Assembly (NCBI GenBank): GCA_903925435.1
Contig: CAIYFF010000087.1
Coordinates: forward strand, 1 to 17,359
Length of the DNA stretch: 17,359 bases
Direction of reading: 5' to 3'
DNA from: an uncultured Planctomycetota bacterium
Lineage (GTDB): Bacteria > Planctomycetota > UBA1135 > UBA2386
Each line of letters starts with the position of its first letter. Within the stretch, counting starts at the first letter, position 1. The translations under genes and the position numbers were made by a program. This document shows, one piece after another, positions 7,386 through 14,960 of this stretch. The notes below the pieces were generated by a model. The model ran no database searches, was not told the DNA's origin, and saw only the letters and a program-made list of their open reading frames with translations.

Positions 7386-9902
7386 CTACTTGCGCGGTGT
7401 CGGCTTCTTCTGCGTCAGCTTCTTTGGCGGCGTTGCTGGCTTTGGCGCTTCTTCCGCGGCTGCTTGCTTGCGCTTTGACTTGCCAGCGAACGCAACCGCA
7501 ACGACATCGTCGAACGTCTTCGCGTAGTGGAACGTGAGGCCCTTCACGAGATCGGCCTTCAACTCCGCGACATCGGGCTCGTTGCCAAATGGCAACAGCA
7601 CATGGCTGAGGCCAAAGTTCTTCGCCGCGAGCACCTTCTCGCGCACGCCGCCAATCGGCAGCACTTCGCCGACGACGGTCAGCTCGCCGGTCATCGCGAG
7701 GTCCATGTTGGCCGCGCGCCGAGTGAGGAAACTCAGCATCGCAGTGGCGATCGTGATGCCCGCAGACGGGCCATCCTTGGGGATCGCACCGGCTGGGAAG
7801 TGCAGATGCAGGTCGGTCTCCGCGACCGCCGTGAGGTCGATGCCAAACGCGTCTGCGCGGCTCTTGAGGTAACTCAGCGCAAGGCGCGCGGACTCGGACA
7901 TCACGTCGCCGAGGCTGCCCGTCGTCTGAAGTCCGCCCTTGCCCTTGCTGCCGGTCACCTCGACGTAGAGCACGTCGCCGCCGAACGGCGTCCACGCGAG
8001 TCCCTGCACGACGCCAGGAATGCGCTGCGTGCGGCGCTCATCGGCTCGGTGTTTCTGCTTGCCGAGCATCTTCTCGGCTTCTTGCGGACTCAGCTGCTTG
8101 GGACCAGGCCCGCCCTTCGCGACGTCGAGCGCAGCCTTGCGGCAGAGTCGCTGCACGACGCGATCGAGCCCGCGCACACCGGCCTCGCGCGTGTGCTCTT
8201 GCACGATGCGCTTCATCACCGCGGCAGGCACCGAGAGGTTCTTCTTCTGCAAGCCGTGGCGTTCGAGTTGCTTTGGCAGGATGTGCCGCAACGCGATCTG
8301 CACCTTCTCCTCCAGCAAGTAGCCGGGGATCTCGAGCACTTCCATTCGATCCCGCAGCGGCTCGGGGATCTGCGACAGCACGTTGGCCGTCGCCAAGAAC
8401 ATCACCTTCGACAGGTCGAACGGCACGTCGAGGTAGTGGTCTGAGAAGGCGTGGTTCTGCTCGGGATCGAGCACTTCGAGCAACGCCGAACTTGGATCGC
8501 CGCGGAAGTCGCTGCCGAGCTTGTCGACTTCGTCGAGCAGCATGACTGGGTTGTTGCTGCCGCAGGCCTTGAGCCCTTGCAGGATGCGCCCAGGCATCGC
8601 GCCGACGTAGGTGCGGCGGTGGCCTTTGATCTCTGCTTCGTCGCGCATGCCACCGAGCGAGAAGCGCCAGAACTTGCGCCCCATCGCGCGCGCGATGCTG
8701 CGACCGAGGCTCGTCTTGCCGACGCCGGGCGGGCCTGACAGGCACAGAATCGAGCCCTGGTGCCCAGGCTTCAGTTTGCGCACGGCGAGGAACTCAAGGA
8801 TGCGATCCTTGAGCTCTTCGAGGCCGTAGTGGTCCTCGGCGAGGACCTGCGCTGCATGCGCGAGATCGGTGTCGTCGGTCGTGCTCGAGGACCACGGCAA
8901 GGACCCGATCCAGTCGAGGTAGTTGCGGATCACGCCGTACTCCGCGGACTCGTTGGGCGTGGTCTTGAGCCGCACCAACTCCTCTTCGGCTCGCTTCTTC
9001 GCGGCTTCGGGCAGCTTGGCCTTCGCAATCGCCTCTTCGATGCGCTGCAACTCAGCGCTGCGCGGGTCCTTCTCTTCGCCGAGTTCGCGGCGGATCAGCT
9101 TGAGCTGTTCGCGGAGGAAGTAGTCCTTCTGGGCCTTCTCGGCCTTGCTGCGAACTTCGCTCTGGAGCTTGCGGTCGATCTCCGCGAGTTCCACTTCGGA
9201 CATGACGAGTTCGAGCACGAGCTGCAGTCGCTGCTCGACGTCCGCCGTGGCGAGCACGCGCTGACGGTCCTCGGTGTTGCGCACGACACCGCCTGCGAAG
9301 TCGGCAAGCTGCGAAGGCTCCTCGACGTTGAGCAGCGTGGTCGCGAATCCAGGATCCATCTGGTCCTGCATCTCCGCGAGCTTGCGAAGGTTCTGCTGCA
9401 GCAAGCGCGCGAGGGACTCGGCCTTCTTGCCCTGCGCCGGGATCTCGACGATCTCCTTCACTCGGACGACGAGATGCGGCTTTTGGCGCACCGCCTTGAT
9501 GCGACGCGCGCGTCGCAACCCTTGCGTCATCGCCGACATGTTGCCGTCGGGCAACCGCAGCGTCTTGAGCACGCGAGCGATCACGCCCTCCTCGTAGAGG
9601 CCGTCGATCGTGGGGCTCTCCTCTTCGGGATCGCGCTGCAGCACGACGAACAGGTGCCCGTTGTGCGCCTCGGCCTTCGCCACGATCTCGCGCGACTGCG
9701 GCGAGTCGAGCAATAGCGGCATCATCAGCGACGGGAACGGCACGGCGCGACGCAGCGGGAACGCGAACATCGTGTCCGGCACCTGCTGCTGCACGACGAC
9801 GCGCCCGGCGTCCTCCGTCAGTGCTTCCACCACCACGCTCGGGTTGGCGTTTTGCGTCTCCTCGACGACTTGGGGATCCTTGGGATCTCCGTCCTTGTGC
9901 AT
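7386..9902 (-). CDS. lon: ATP-dependent Lon protease (LonA type)
   Basis: 838 aa. An N-terminal substrate-binding LON domain (about 30-235, from FAFPLRRAVPFPSLMMP) is followed by a helical linker, the AAA+ module with Walker A GPPGVGKT (390-397) and Walker B LLDEVD (455-460), and the C-terminal serine protease. The catalytic dyad is S713 in KDGPSAG and K756 in GGVREK, 43 residues apart as in E. coli Lon. A lysine-, alanine- and proline-rich tail (about 795-838) extends past the usual end. Lon is a cytosolic hexamer that degrades misfolded and regulatory proteins. The start at 9902 gives MHKDGDPKDPQ; the frame stays open upstream but becomes RNA-like there. No good Shine-Dalgarno precedes the ATG. 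The 311-bp upstream gap contains a structured element that may control expression. Confidence 0.95.
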   Translation of the reverse strand: MHKDGDPKDPQVVEETQNANPSVVVEALTEDAGRVVVQQQVPDTMFAFPLRRAVPFPSLMMPLLLDSPQSREIVAKAEAHNGHLFVVLQRDPEEESPTIDGLYEEGVIARVLKTLRLPDGNMSAMTQGLRRARRIKAVRQKPHLVVRVKEIVEIPAQGKKAESLARLLQQNLRKLAEMQDQMDPGFATTLLNVEEPSQLADFAGGVVRNTEDRQRVLATADVEQRLQLVLELVMSEVELAEIDRKLQSEVRSKAEKAQKDYFLREQLKLIRRELGEEKDPRSAELQRIEEAIAKAKLPEAAKKRAEEELVRLKTTPNESAEYGVIRNYLDWIGSLPWSSSTTDDTDLAHAAQVLAEDHYGLEELKDRILEFLAVRKLKPGHQGSILCLSGPPGVGKTSLGRSIARAMGRKFWRFSLGGMRDEAEIKGHRRTYVGAMPGRILQGLKACGSNNPVMLLDEVDKLGSDFRGDPSSALLEVLDPEQNHAFSDHYLDVPFDLSKVMFLATANVLSQIPEPLRDRMEVLEIPGYLLEEKVQIALRHILPKQLERHGLQKKNLSVPAAVMKRIVQEHTREAGVRGLDRVVQRLCRKAALDVAKGGPGPKQLSPQEAEKMLGKQKHRADERRTQRIPGVVQGLAWTPFGGDVLYVEVTGSKGKGGLQTTGSLGDVMSESARLALSYLKSRADAFGIDLTAVAETDLHLHFPAGAIPKDGPSAGITIATAMLSFLTRRAANMDLAMTGELTVVGEVLPIGGVREKVLAAKNFGLSHVLLPFGNEPDVAELKADLVKGLTFHYAKTFDDVVAVAFAGKSKRKQAAAEEAPKPATPPKKLTQKKPTPRK

Positions 9903-10213
9903 GCAGCGGTTGTAAACCACGGCACAAGGGCTGCGAGCAGTTTCAGCGGCGCGGAGCACGCCGAGATCGCAGCACCCGGCAACCCGAAAGAGATGCAGGG
10001 GACGACGCCGTGCCTGCCCGACAACGACATCGCCCCCTGCGGAGAAGAAAAGGGTGCACGGCCCCGCGCAACGCGCGCGGGGATGCCCGCCGCCGACTCC
10101 TGCCTGCCCCATTATCTGAGGGAGTCGGCGGCGAACCGTGGTCCGTGCACCCAAGCGACCCGGCCCGTCTTGCGACGAACCAGACCGCGTTGCTGGTTGT
10201 GGAAGAGCGAAGT
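9903..10213 (-). other. 311-bp leader / intergenic region upstream of lon
   Basis: No convincing gene is present, although frames are open on both strands because the DNA is GC-rich. On the lon-sense strand it contains, in order, a 6-bp hairpin (CTGGTT/AACCAG arms at 10178-10183 and 10193-10198 of the plus strand), the large structured element described separately, then about 90 nt to the lon ATG. The last 20 nt before the ATG contain CCGTGGT (9922-9916), complementary to ACCACGG (10142-10136) in the junction of the structured element. No clear promoter was recognised. Confidence 0.6.
9995..10152 (-). ncRNA. Candidate structured RNA (three-way junction plus hairpin) upstream of lon
   Basis: On the minus strand, stem P1 pairs GGGTGCACGG (10152-10143) with CCGTGCACCC (10061-10052), a perfect 10 bp. 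Inside it lie a perfect 13-bp hairpin, CGCCGCCGACTCC with GGAGTCGGCGGCG (plus-strand arms 10088-10100 and 10121-10133), with a 20-nt loop, and an 8-bp hairpin CCCCGCGC/GCGCGGGG (10062-10069, 10075-10082). P1 is followed by the U-rich TTTTCTTCT (10051-10043). Next comes a hairpin spanning 10040-9995: 7 perfect pairs (GCAGGGG/CCCCTGC) extended by 6 more including two G-U pairs, again with a 20-nt loop. Both 20-nt loops carry GGGCAGGCA (10109-10101 and 10019-10011). It could be a lon leader, an attenuator or a separate small RNA. It lacks the signatures I know for RNase P, tmRNA, SRP RNA and common riboswitches. Strand is inferred from lon and the U-tract. Confidence 0.55.
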
Positions 10214-11927
10214 TCAGCGCGTGCTGAGCACACGCAAACGAACGAGCGAAGAGCCGTCGGCGGCGGGTTCCACGTCGACGATGCCGGCGTGGATTGCAGG
10301 GAACTCGGCCGAGGCCGCCTGGCCTGATGCCGTGCCCGACTTCGCTGCGACATCGCGAAGGTCGAGATGGAAAACGCCGCCGTGCTCGTCACCGGTCGAT
10401 CCCGCAAAGGCGCGCGTTGCTCTCGCAAGCGCCGCGTCGACTTGGGCGCGCGAGCGAACGCGTTCCCGTTGTGCAGCCTGCATCGCGGCGATCGCTTCGG
10501 TGCGCTGCGCAAACACGAGCCATACGCCCACAGGGGCAAGATGCAGAGGGTCGTCGCTGCCAAGCGCGCGAAGGTCGATCGACGAACCGGCGCGCAGGGC
10601 AGGTTCGCCGTCCTTGCGCAGCGCGGCAGCGAACACGCCAGCGATCTCTGCGGCGGCCTTCTTGCTCTGCGCTTGCAGCGCGAACACCGAAGCCAATTCG
10701 CGGCGATCATCGGCCAGCATCACGAGCTGCATCGAGCCGTGGCGACCTAGCCCCCTGCAGCACGTGGCGCAGATCGACGCCGCGTTCCTGGCACGAATGG
10801 TCGATGCGTTGCGCGAATCCGCGGCCGTCTGGCCCCTCTTGCCTGCCGTCGCGCCCTGCGTGCGGACGACGACCATCGTGCGGATGGTCGCGACCATGGT
10901 CGTCGTGTTCGTGGCGCTCGGAGGCGCTGCGATCCAGCGACAGCGCTCGCAACACGCGAGCCGCGTCGACGGCGAAGACAAAGCCGCCCATGCCGCCCGC
11001 AGGAACCTCGCCGGCCATCTGGCGCACGGGCGCATTCGCCACCGCGCCGAGCCAACCGTCGAGTTCGCCCTTCTGCATCGCAACCACGATCTGCGACCGA
11101 AGCGAATCAGCCGAGGGTTCTGCAGGACGTCGATCGCCTCGGTGCGGAGCCACGGTTGCAGCAAGCGCGTCTGCCTCTGCCAACCCGGACCATCGCAACA
11201 CCGATCCAGCAAGTCCGACGAAGCGCTGGATGTGCGCGCCACACCGAGGCACGTCTGCGAAGACCTGCATCGATTGGGGATCGGGCTGCAGCTCGCTCGT
11301 GAGCCGCACATAGCGCGGATCGGTCGCAAGGCAGCGCGGCCTCGCGGCCGTGCCGGAGTCCATCGCTTCGTCGAGCCCGCGCGCATAGTTGGAAACCAAC
11401 AGTTCACGGCCGCGCACCGCGACCTCGACTGGCATCGATGGCTGTGCGGATGGCTCGCAGGATTGGACGAGCACGTAGGTCTTTTGGCCCGCGAGCACGC
11501 GCTCGGGACGCGCCACGGAGACGTCCGCAAACAGCGACTCCAAGCGCCTGGCGTCGGCCTCGGACAACTGCGTGCGCAAGACGACCAACGGAGTGCCCGC
11601 TGCGTCCGCGGAGACGCCGGACGGCATCACGCCCAAGATCGCCACTTCGACTTCGCCGGCAGCGCGCCCGATCAATCCGTGCACGAGCGCGGCAGCTTCG
11701 GCCGCGCCGCCATCGAGCAACGACAGCGACGAAATCAGGTCGAGCACGGCGCTGCGGCCATCTGCCCCGCGACAAGCCTGCGCGTCGAACGCGGCATAGG
11801 CGATCGGTCCGGCGATGCACTCGCGCAGGCGCGGACCGGCCTCGCTCTGGGCATGAAGCCCGAACGAGAGGCACGAAATCAGCAACGCCTGCAGCCGCAG
11901 CATCGCGCCCGCCTTCGCAACGGACAT
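10214..11927 (-). CDS. Exported protein of unknown function, interrupted by a one-base frameshift
   Basis: Two overlapping frames make one coherent protein if one G is removed from the G5 run at 10755-10751: frame A runs from 11927 to about 10756 and frame B to the TGA at 10214, about 570 aa joined. At the junction VDLRHVLQG joins LGRHGSMQLVML. As written, the first frame ends at 10707 (406 aa); the second could restart at the ATG at 10732 (172 aa). The N-terminus resembles a signal peptide (LRLQALLISCLSFGLHAQ); ATG 11903 is an alternative start. I recognise no domain; the body alternates IAYAAFDAQ, LVVLRTQLSEADARRLESLF and LLVSNYARGLDEAM segments, slightly like planctomycete DUF3352-type proteins, but this is weak. 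A His/Asp-rich stretch (HEHDDHGRDHPHDG) lies near residue 335. It sits between the EF-G paralogue and lon. Confidence 0.6.
10751..10755 (-). other. Frameshift site: G5 homopolymer
   Basis: The coding strand reads CTG CAG GGG GCT AGG across this run. Dropping one G gives CTG CAG GGG CTA GGT and links the two halves of the exported protein. Reading frame A up to here is supported by low GC at codon position 2 and, after it, by frame B continuing as ordinary protein. A sequencing or assembly indel, a real mutation, or transcriptional/translational slippage could each produce this. Confidence 0.65.
10866..10906. repeat. Nested inverted repeats inside the exported-protein gene
   Basis: ACGACGACCAT (10866-10876) and ATGGTCGTCGT (10896-10906) form a perfect 11-bp inverted repeat. 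Between and overlapping them ATGGTCGCGACCAT (10884-10897) is a perfect 14-bp palindrome. GACCAT/ATGGTC thus appears four times in 41 bp. On the coding strand this encodes part of the His/Asp-rich segment. It may reflect codon repetition rather than a regulatory site. Confidence 0.6.
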
Positions 11928-11993
11928 GCCGAGCGCCACACCGCAACTCTCCTGGGGCCACTCCACCACCGACCGCGCGCAGATGGCACGCTC

Positions 11994-12028
11994 CTGCGCA
12001 TGTGTGCATGAGTTGCACACATGCGCAG
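11994..12028. terminator. Perfect 15-bp inverted repeat between the EF-G paralogue and the exported-protein gene
   Basis: CTGCGCATGTGTGCA and TGCACACATGCGCAG flank a 5-nt spacer (12009-12013). It starts 11 bp after the stop of the EF-G-like gene and ends 66 bp before the next start, both genes being on the minus strand. The position suits a transcription-terminating hairpin, but there is no U-run after it on the minus strand, so an intrinsic terminator is not proven. An operator or an mRNA-stabilising hairpin is equally possible. Confidence 0.5.
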
Positions 12029-12038
12029 CCGTTTCTGG

Positions 12039-14078
12039 TCAGGCCTGCTGGTGCGCGGCGTGCGCCGCTTCGACAGCGGCCCGCCGCTGCTTCACGATCT
12101 CAGCTTGGATCGCAGCGGGGACCTGCTCGTAGCGGTCGAACTCCATGCGGAACGAGCCTTCCCCCGCCGTCATCGACCGCAGCTGCGTCGCGAAATCGAG
12201 CAGCGAGGCCAGCGGAGCCTCGGTCTCGATGTGCTGCACATCCTCGTCGGTCGACATGCCGAGTAGCCGGCCGCGCATGCCGGACAGGCTCGCAGCCACA
12301 TCGCCGGTGCACCGCTCCGGCACGTGGATCTGCATGCGCATGACCGGTTCCAACAGCACAGGCCGCGCCTTGGCGAACGCATCGGCGAACGCTCGCTCCC
12401 CCGCGATCTGGAAGCTGAGTTGATCGCTGTCGACGTCGTGGTGCTTTCCGTCGTGCAGCTCGAAGCTGACATCGACGACCGGGAACCCAGCGAGCGCGCC
12501 GCGCTGCAGGAACTTGCGAGCGCCCTTCTCGACCTCCGGCACGAATTGGCGCGGCACCGAGCCACCCACCACCGCATCGACGAACGCAAAGCCTTCGCCA
12601 CTCTTCAACGGCATCACGCGACCGAACACTTCGGCAAACTGGCCGCGGCCGCCGGTCTGCTTCTTGTGGCGATGATGGCCCTCCGCGCGAGCTGTGACCG
12701 TCTCGCGGTATGGGATCGCAGGAGCTCCGCTGTCGACTGCGACCTGCCAACGCCGATGCATGCGCTGCAACTGCACTTCGAGGTGCAGCGGGCTCATGCC
12801 ATCGAGCAGCAGTTCGCCTGTGTCGCGATCGCGGCGATGCAGCAGCGTCGGATCCTCGGCGCAGAGCTTCTCGATCGCGCTGCCGATCTTGGCTTCGTCC
12901 GCGCGGCTCTTCGGCCATACGTGCCGCGAGTAGCACGGGGCAGGGAACGCGGGACGCGGCAAATCGAGCAATGCGCCTTCCACCGCCACGGCATCGCCGA
13001 TCGCAAGGTCCTCGACCTTGGCCACCGCGAACAACTCGCCGGCAACGACGCGATCGATGTTCTCGGCGTCCTTGCCATTGCCTTGCACCAGATGCGCTGC
13101 CACGAACGGCTTGCCGGTCCGCACCACAACGAGTGATTGACCGGCGCGCACGGCGCCGCGCAGACAGCGCATGTGCGCCAGCCGACCGAGGAACGGATCG
13201 ACGACGACTTTGTAGACCTGCGCCAAGAACGCGCCGTCCTCGCGCGCTTCCACGGGTTCTTCGAACTTGCGTTGGCCGCGCTTGCTCGCAAGCCGAGGCT
13301 CGCACGCAAGCGAGGATGGCGCATGCTCGGCGAGGAACCGCAACCATGCATCGACGCCAATGCCGCGAATCGGGTCGACCGCGAACACGGGCACGAGCTT
13401 GCCGCTGGCCATCGCTCGCGCGAGGTATTGGTCGAACTCTGCCGCGTCGAGGTGGCCCTTCTCGAGGTAGTGCGACAACACCGTGTCGTCGACCTCGGCT
13501 TCGTCCTCTTCGATCCAGTCGTGGTATTGGTCGGCACGCGGGCTGTGGTGTGTGAGCACGTCGCGGATGGCTTCGAACTTGGCCCCGACTGCGACTGGAT
13601 AGGTCACAGGCGCCACTGCATGGCCCAACGTGGTGCGCAGGGATCCGATGAACGCGTGAAAGTCCGTGCCGTCGTGATCGAGATGCGTCACCACGATCGC
13701 GCGCGCGCGCCCAGCCTCGCCCGCTGCTCGCCAGAGTTGGCGCGCATGGAATGACAGCGGGGTAGCAGCGCTGACGACGAGACACGCGATGTCCGCGCAA
13801 TGGAGCGCGCTGATTGCATCCGCAACGAAGTCAGGATGGCCCGGCGTGTCGAGCAGCTGGACGCGCACGCCATGGACATCGATGCGATGCAGGTGCGAGA
13901 CCAGCGTGTGCTTGCGCTCCTTCTCCTCCGGCTCGAGTCCATTCCCCCCCACATCCACTGCGCCGCGCAAACCCGGGCCCTTGGCGGCTCGCAGCATCGC
14001 CTCCACCAGGGATGTCTTGCCGCTGTGTCCGTGTCCGATCAGCGCAATGGTGCGCAGGTCTTCCGTTCGAGATGCCAT
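12039..14078 (-). CDS. Elongation factor G paralogue (EF-G-like GTPase)
   Basis: 679 aa with the full EF-G domain order. The G domain has a P-loop GHGHSGKT (15-22), a switch I-like ERKHTL with T58 in the place of the usual threonine, and DTPGHPDF (77-84). Domain II is VYKVVVDPFLGRLAHMRCLRG. Domain IV contains HKKQTGGRGQFAEV (GGRGQF 476-481) and HHDVDSDQLSFQIAG, and a domain V follows. The G4 motif, normally NKxD, reads THLD (131-134), losing the conserved Asn and Lys, so nucleotide binding may differ. The short G domain without the classical insert and the altered motifs resemble the secondary EF-G group (FusA2-like) rather than the main translocase, so the cell probably has another fusA. The role could be ribosome recycling, stress or rRNA-state-specific translation; it cannot be decided here. 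Confidence 0.88.
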   Translation of the reverse strand: MASRTEDLRTIALIGHGHSGKTSLVEAMLRAAKGPGLRGAVDVGGNGLEPEEKERKHTLVSHLHRIDVHGVRVQLLDTPGHPDFVADAISALHCADIACLVVSAATPLSFHARQLWRAAGEAGRARAIVVTHLDHDGTDFHAFIGSLRTTLGHAVAPVTYPVAVGAKFEAIRDVLTHHSPRADQYHDWIEEDEAEVDDTVLSHYLEKGHLDAAEFDQYLARAMASGKLVPVFAVDPIRGIGVDAWLRFLAEHAPSSLACEPRLASKRGQRKFEEPVEAREDGAFLAQVYKVVVDPFLGRLAHMRCLRGAVRAGQSLVVVRTGKPFVAAHLVQGNGKDAENIDRVVAGELFAVAKVEDLAIGDAVAVEGALLDLPRPAFPAPCYSRHVWPKSRADEAKIGSAIEKLCAEDPTLLHRRDRDTGELLLDGMSPLHLEVQLQRMHRRWQVAVDSGAPAIPYRETVTARAEGHHRHKKQTGGRGQFAEVFGRVMPLKSGEGFAFVDAVVGGSVPRQFVPEVEKGARKFLQRGALAGFPVVDVSFELHDGKHHDVDSDQLSFQIAGERAFADAFAKARPVLLEPVMRMQIHVPERCTGDVAASLSGMRGRLLGMSTDEDVQHIETEAPLASLLDFATQLRSMTAGEGSFRMEFDRYEQVPAAIQAEIVKQRRAAVEAAHAAHQQA

Positions 14079-14291
14079 GTGCCGCTCCGCTAGGTGCCTG
14101 GCAGCTGCGGCGCGTGCACACGCGCATCACCAACTGCCAACACGACAACGGCGGAGATACGGCTCTGCTTTGCGCCCCCTTGAGCGCAAACGAAGCCGCC
14201 GCAGTGCGCAGATCAAACTGCGACTGCGGCGGTGCGCTGGCGCGGGTTCTGGCCCCAAGACGCGGCGGCCTTCATCAGACCGCTCGTCCGC
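14079..14291 (-). other. 213-bp gap between OmpA-like and EF-G-like genes with small hairpins
   Basis: No gene is seen. Hairpins are possible at 14280-14305 (CCGCTCGTC/GACGAGCGG, overlapping the OmpA-like stop), 14196-14232 (CCGCCGCAG/CTGCGGCGG) and 14169-14190 (TTTGCGC/GCGCAAA, 8-nt loop). None is followed by a U-run on the minus strand. They could slow or end transcription after the OmpA-like gene. A promoter for the EF-G paralogue is likely here but not recognised. Confidence 0.35.
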
Positions 14292-14939
14292 TCACTGACG
14301 AGCGGGGACGATCTCGACGCGACGGTTGCGCTCCTTCGAGCGCGAGTCACGCGGATCGAACTGGCCGTAGCCGACGATCACAATGTGGTCCTCGGGCACG
14401 CCCTGCTCCGCGAGGAAGCGAGCGACCGCGTTGGCGCGCTTGGCCGACAGTTCGCGGTTGTCGAGGTACTTGCCCTTCGTCTTGACGATCGGATCGGTGT
14501 CCGTGTGGCCCTCGACGTAGATCTTGCAGTCGGCGTAGTCGCGACGCAGGACCGTGACGATCTTCTTCAGCACGGTCGACGCGCTGGTCTTCAGGCGATC
14601 GCTGCCCGAGTCGAACGTGACCGTGTCGTCGACGCCGATCGACAGGCGACCCTTGCGGTAGTCGACCGTGACATCGCCGCCGAGTTCATCCTGGAGGCCC
14701 TTGGTGTTGGGGTTGACGAAATCTGCATTCTCGCCAGCCGGCGCCGACGGAGTCGCGCGCTGGTTGGTGAGCTGGCGCTCGAGGTCGTCCTTCTCTGCGC
14801 TGAGCGCGGAGACGCGGCCGTTGAGGTTGCGGATCTCGGTATCGCGATCGCGAAGCAGATCCTGGTAGCGAGTCGTGCAGCTGCCCAACAGGGTCAGCGC
14901 GACGAGTGAGACAAGCGTCTTGGCAAAACGGAACTTCAT
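14292..14939 (-). CDS. OmpA/Pal-family outer-membrane lipoprotein
   Basis: 215 aa. A lipoprotein signal peptide ends in the lipobox LGSC with acylated C21. It is followed by a heptad-like coiled coil (about 23-60), a short low-complexity linker and an OmpA-type peptidoglycan-binding domain (about 98-213) with VEGHTDTD (142-149), NRELSAKRANAVARFL (161-176) and ERNRRVEI (203-210). The mature protein would be anchored in a membrane and tether it to the cell wall, as Pal does. The start is fixed by GGGAGG at 14950-14945, 5 nt before the ATG. The prepilin peptidase stop is only 21 bp upstream, so the two are probably co-transcribed. Confidence 0.92.
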   Translation of the reverse strand: MKFRFAKTLVSLVALTLLGSCTTRYQDLLRDRDTEIRNLNGRVSALSAEKDDLERQLTNQRATPSAPAGENADFVNPNTKGLQDELGGDVTVDYRKGRLSIGVDDTVTFDSGSDRLKTSASTVLKKIVTVLRRDYADCKIYVEGHTDTDPIVKTKGKYLDNRELSAKRANAVARFLAEQGVPEDHIVIVGYGQFDPRDSRSKERNRRVEIVPARQ

Positions 14940-14960
14940 GGGTGCCTCCCTATTGTGGAT

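Noticed and set aside
10101..10120. Resemblance of the hairpin loop (CAGATAATGGGGCAGG) to the TPP riboswitch core
   Set aside because: The TPP riboswitch places such sequence in a junction with a CUGAGA element and specific partner helices, which are not present here.
9852..12011. Plus-strand open frame of about 719 codons
   Set aside because: It is antisense to the exported-protein gene and the lon leader; composition is Arg/Ser/Ala-rich and shows no domain. Long antisense frames are expected in GC-rich DNA.
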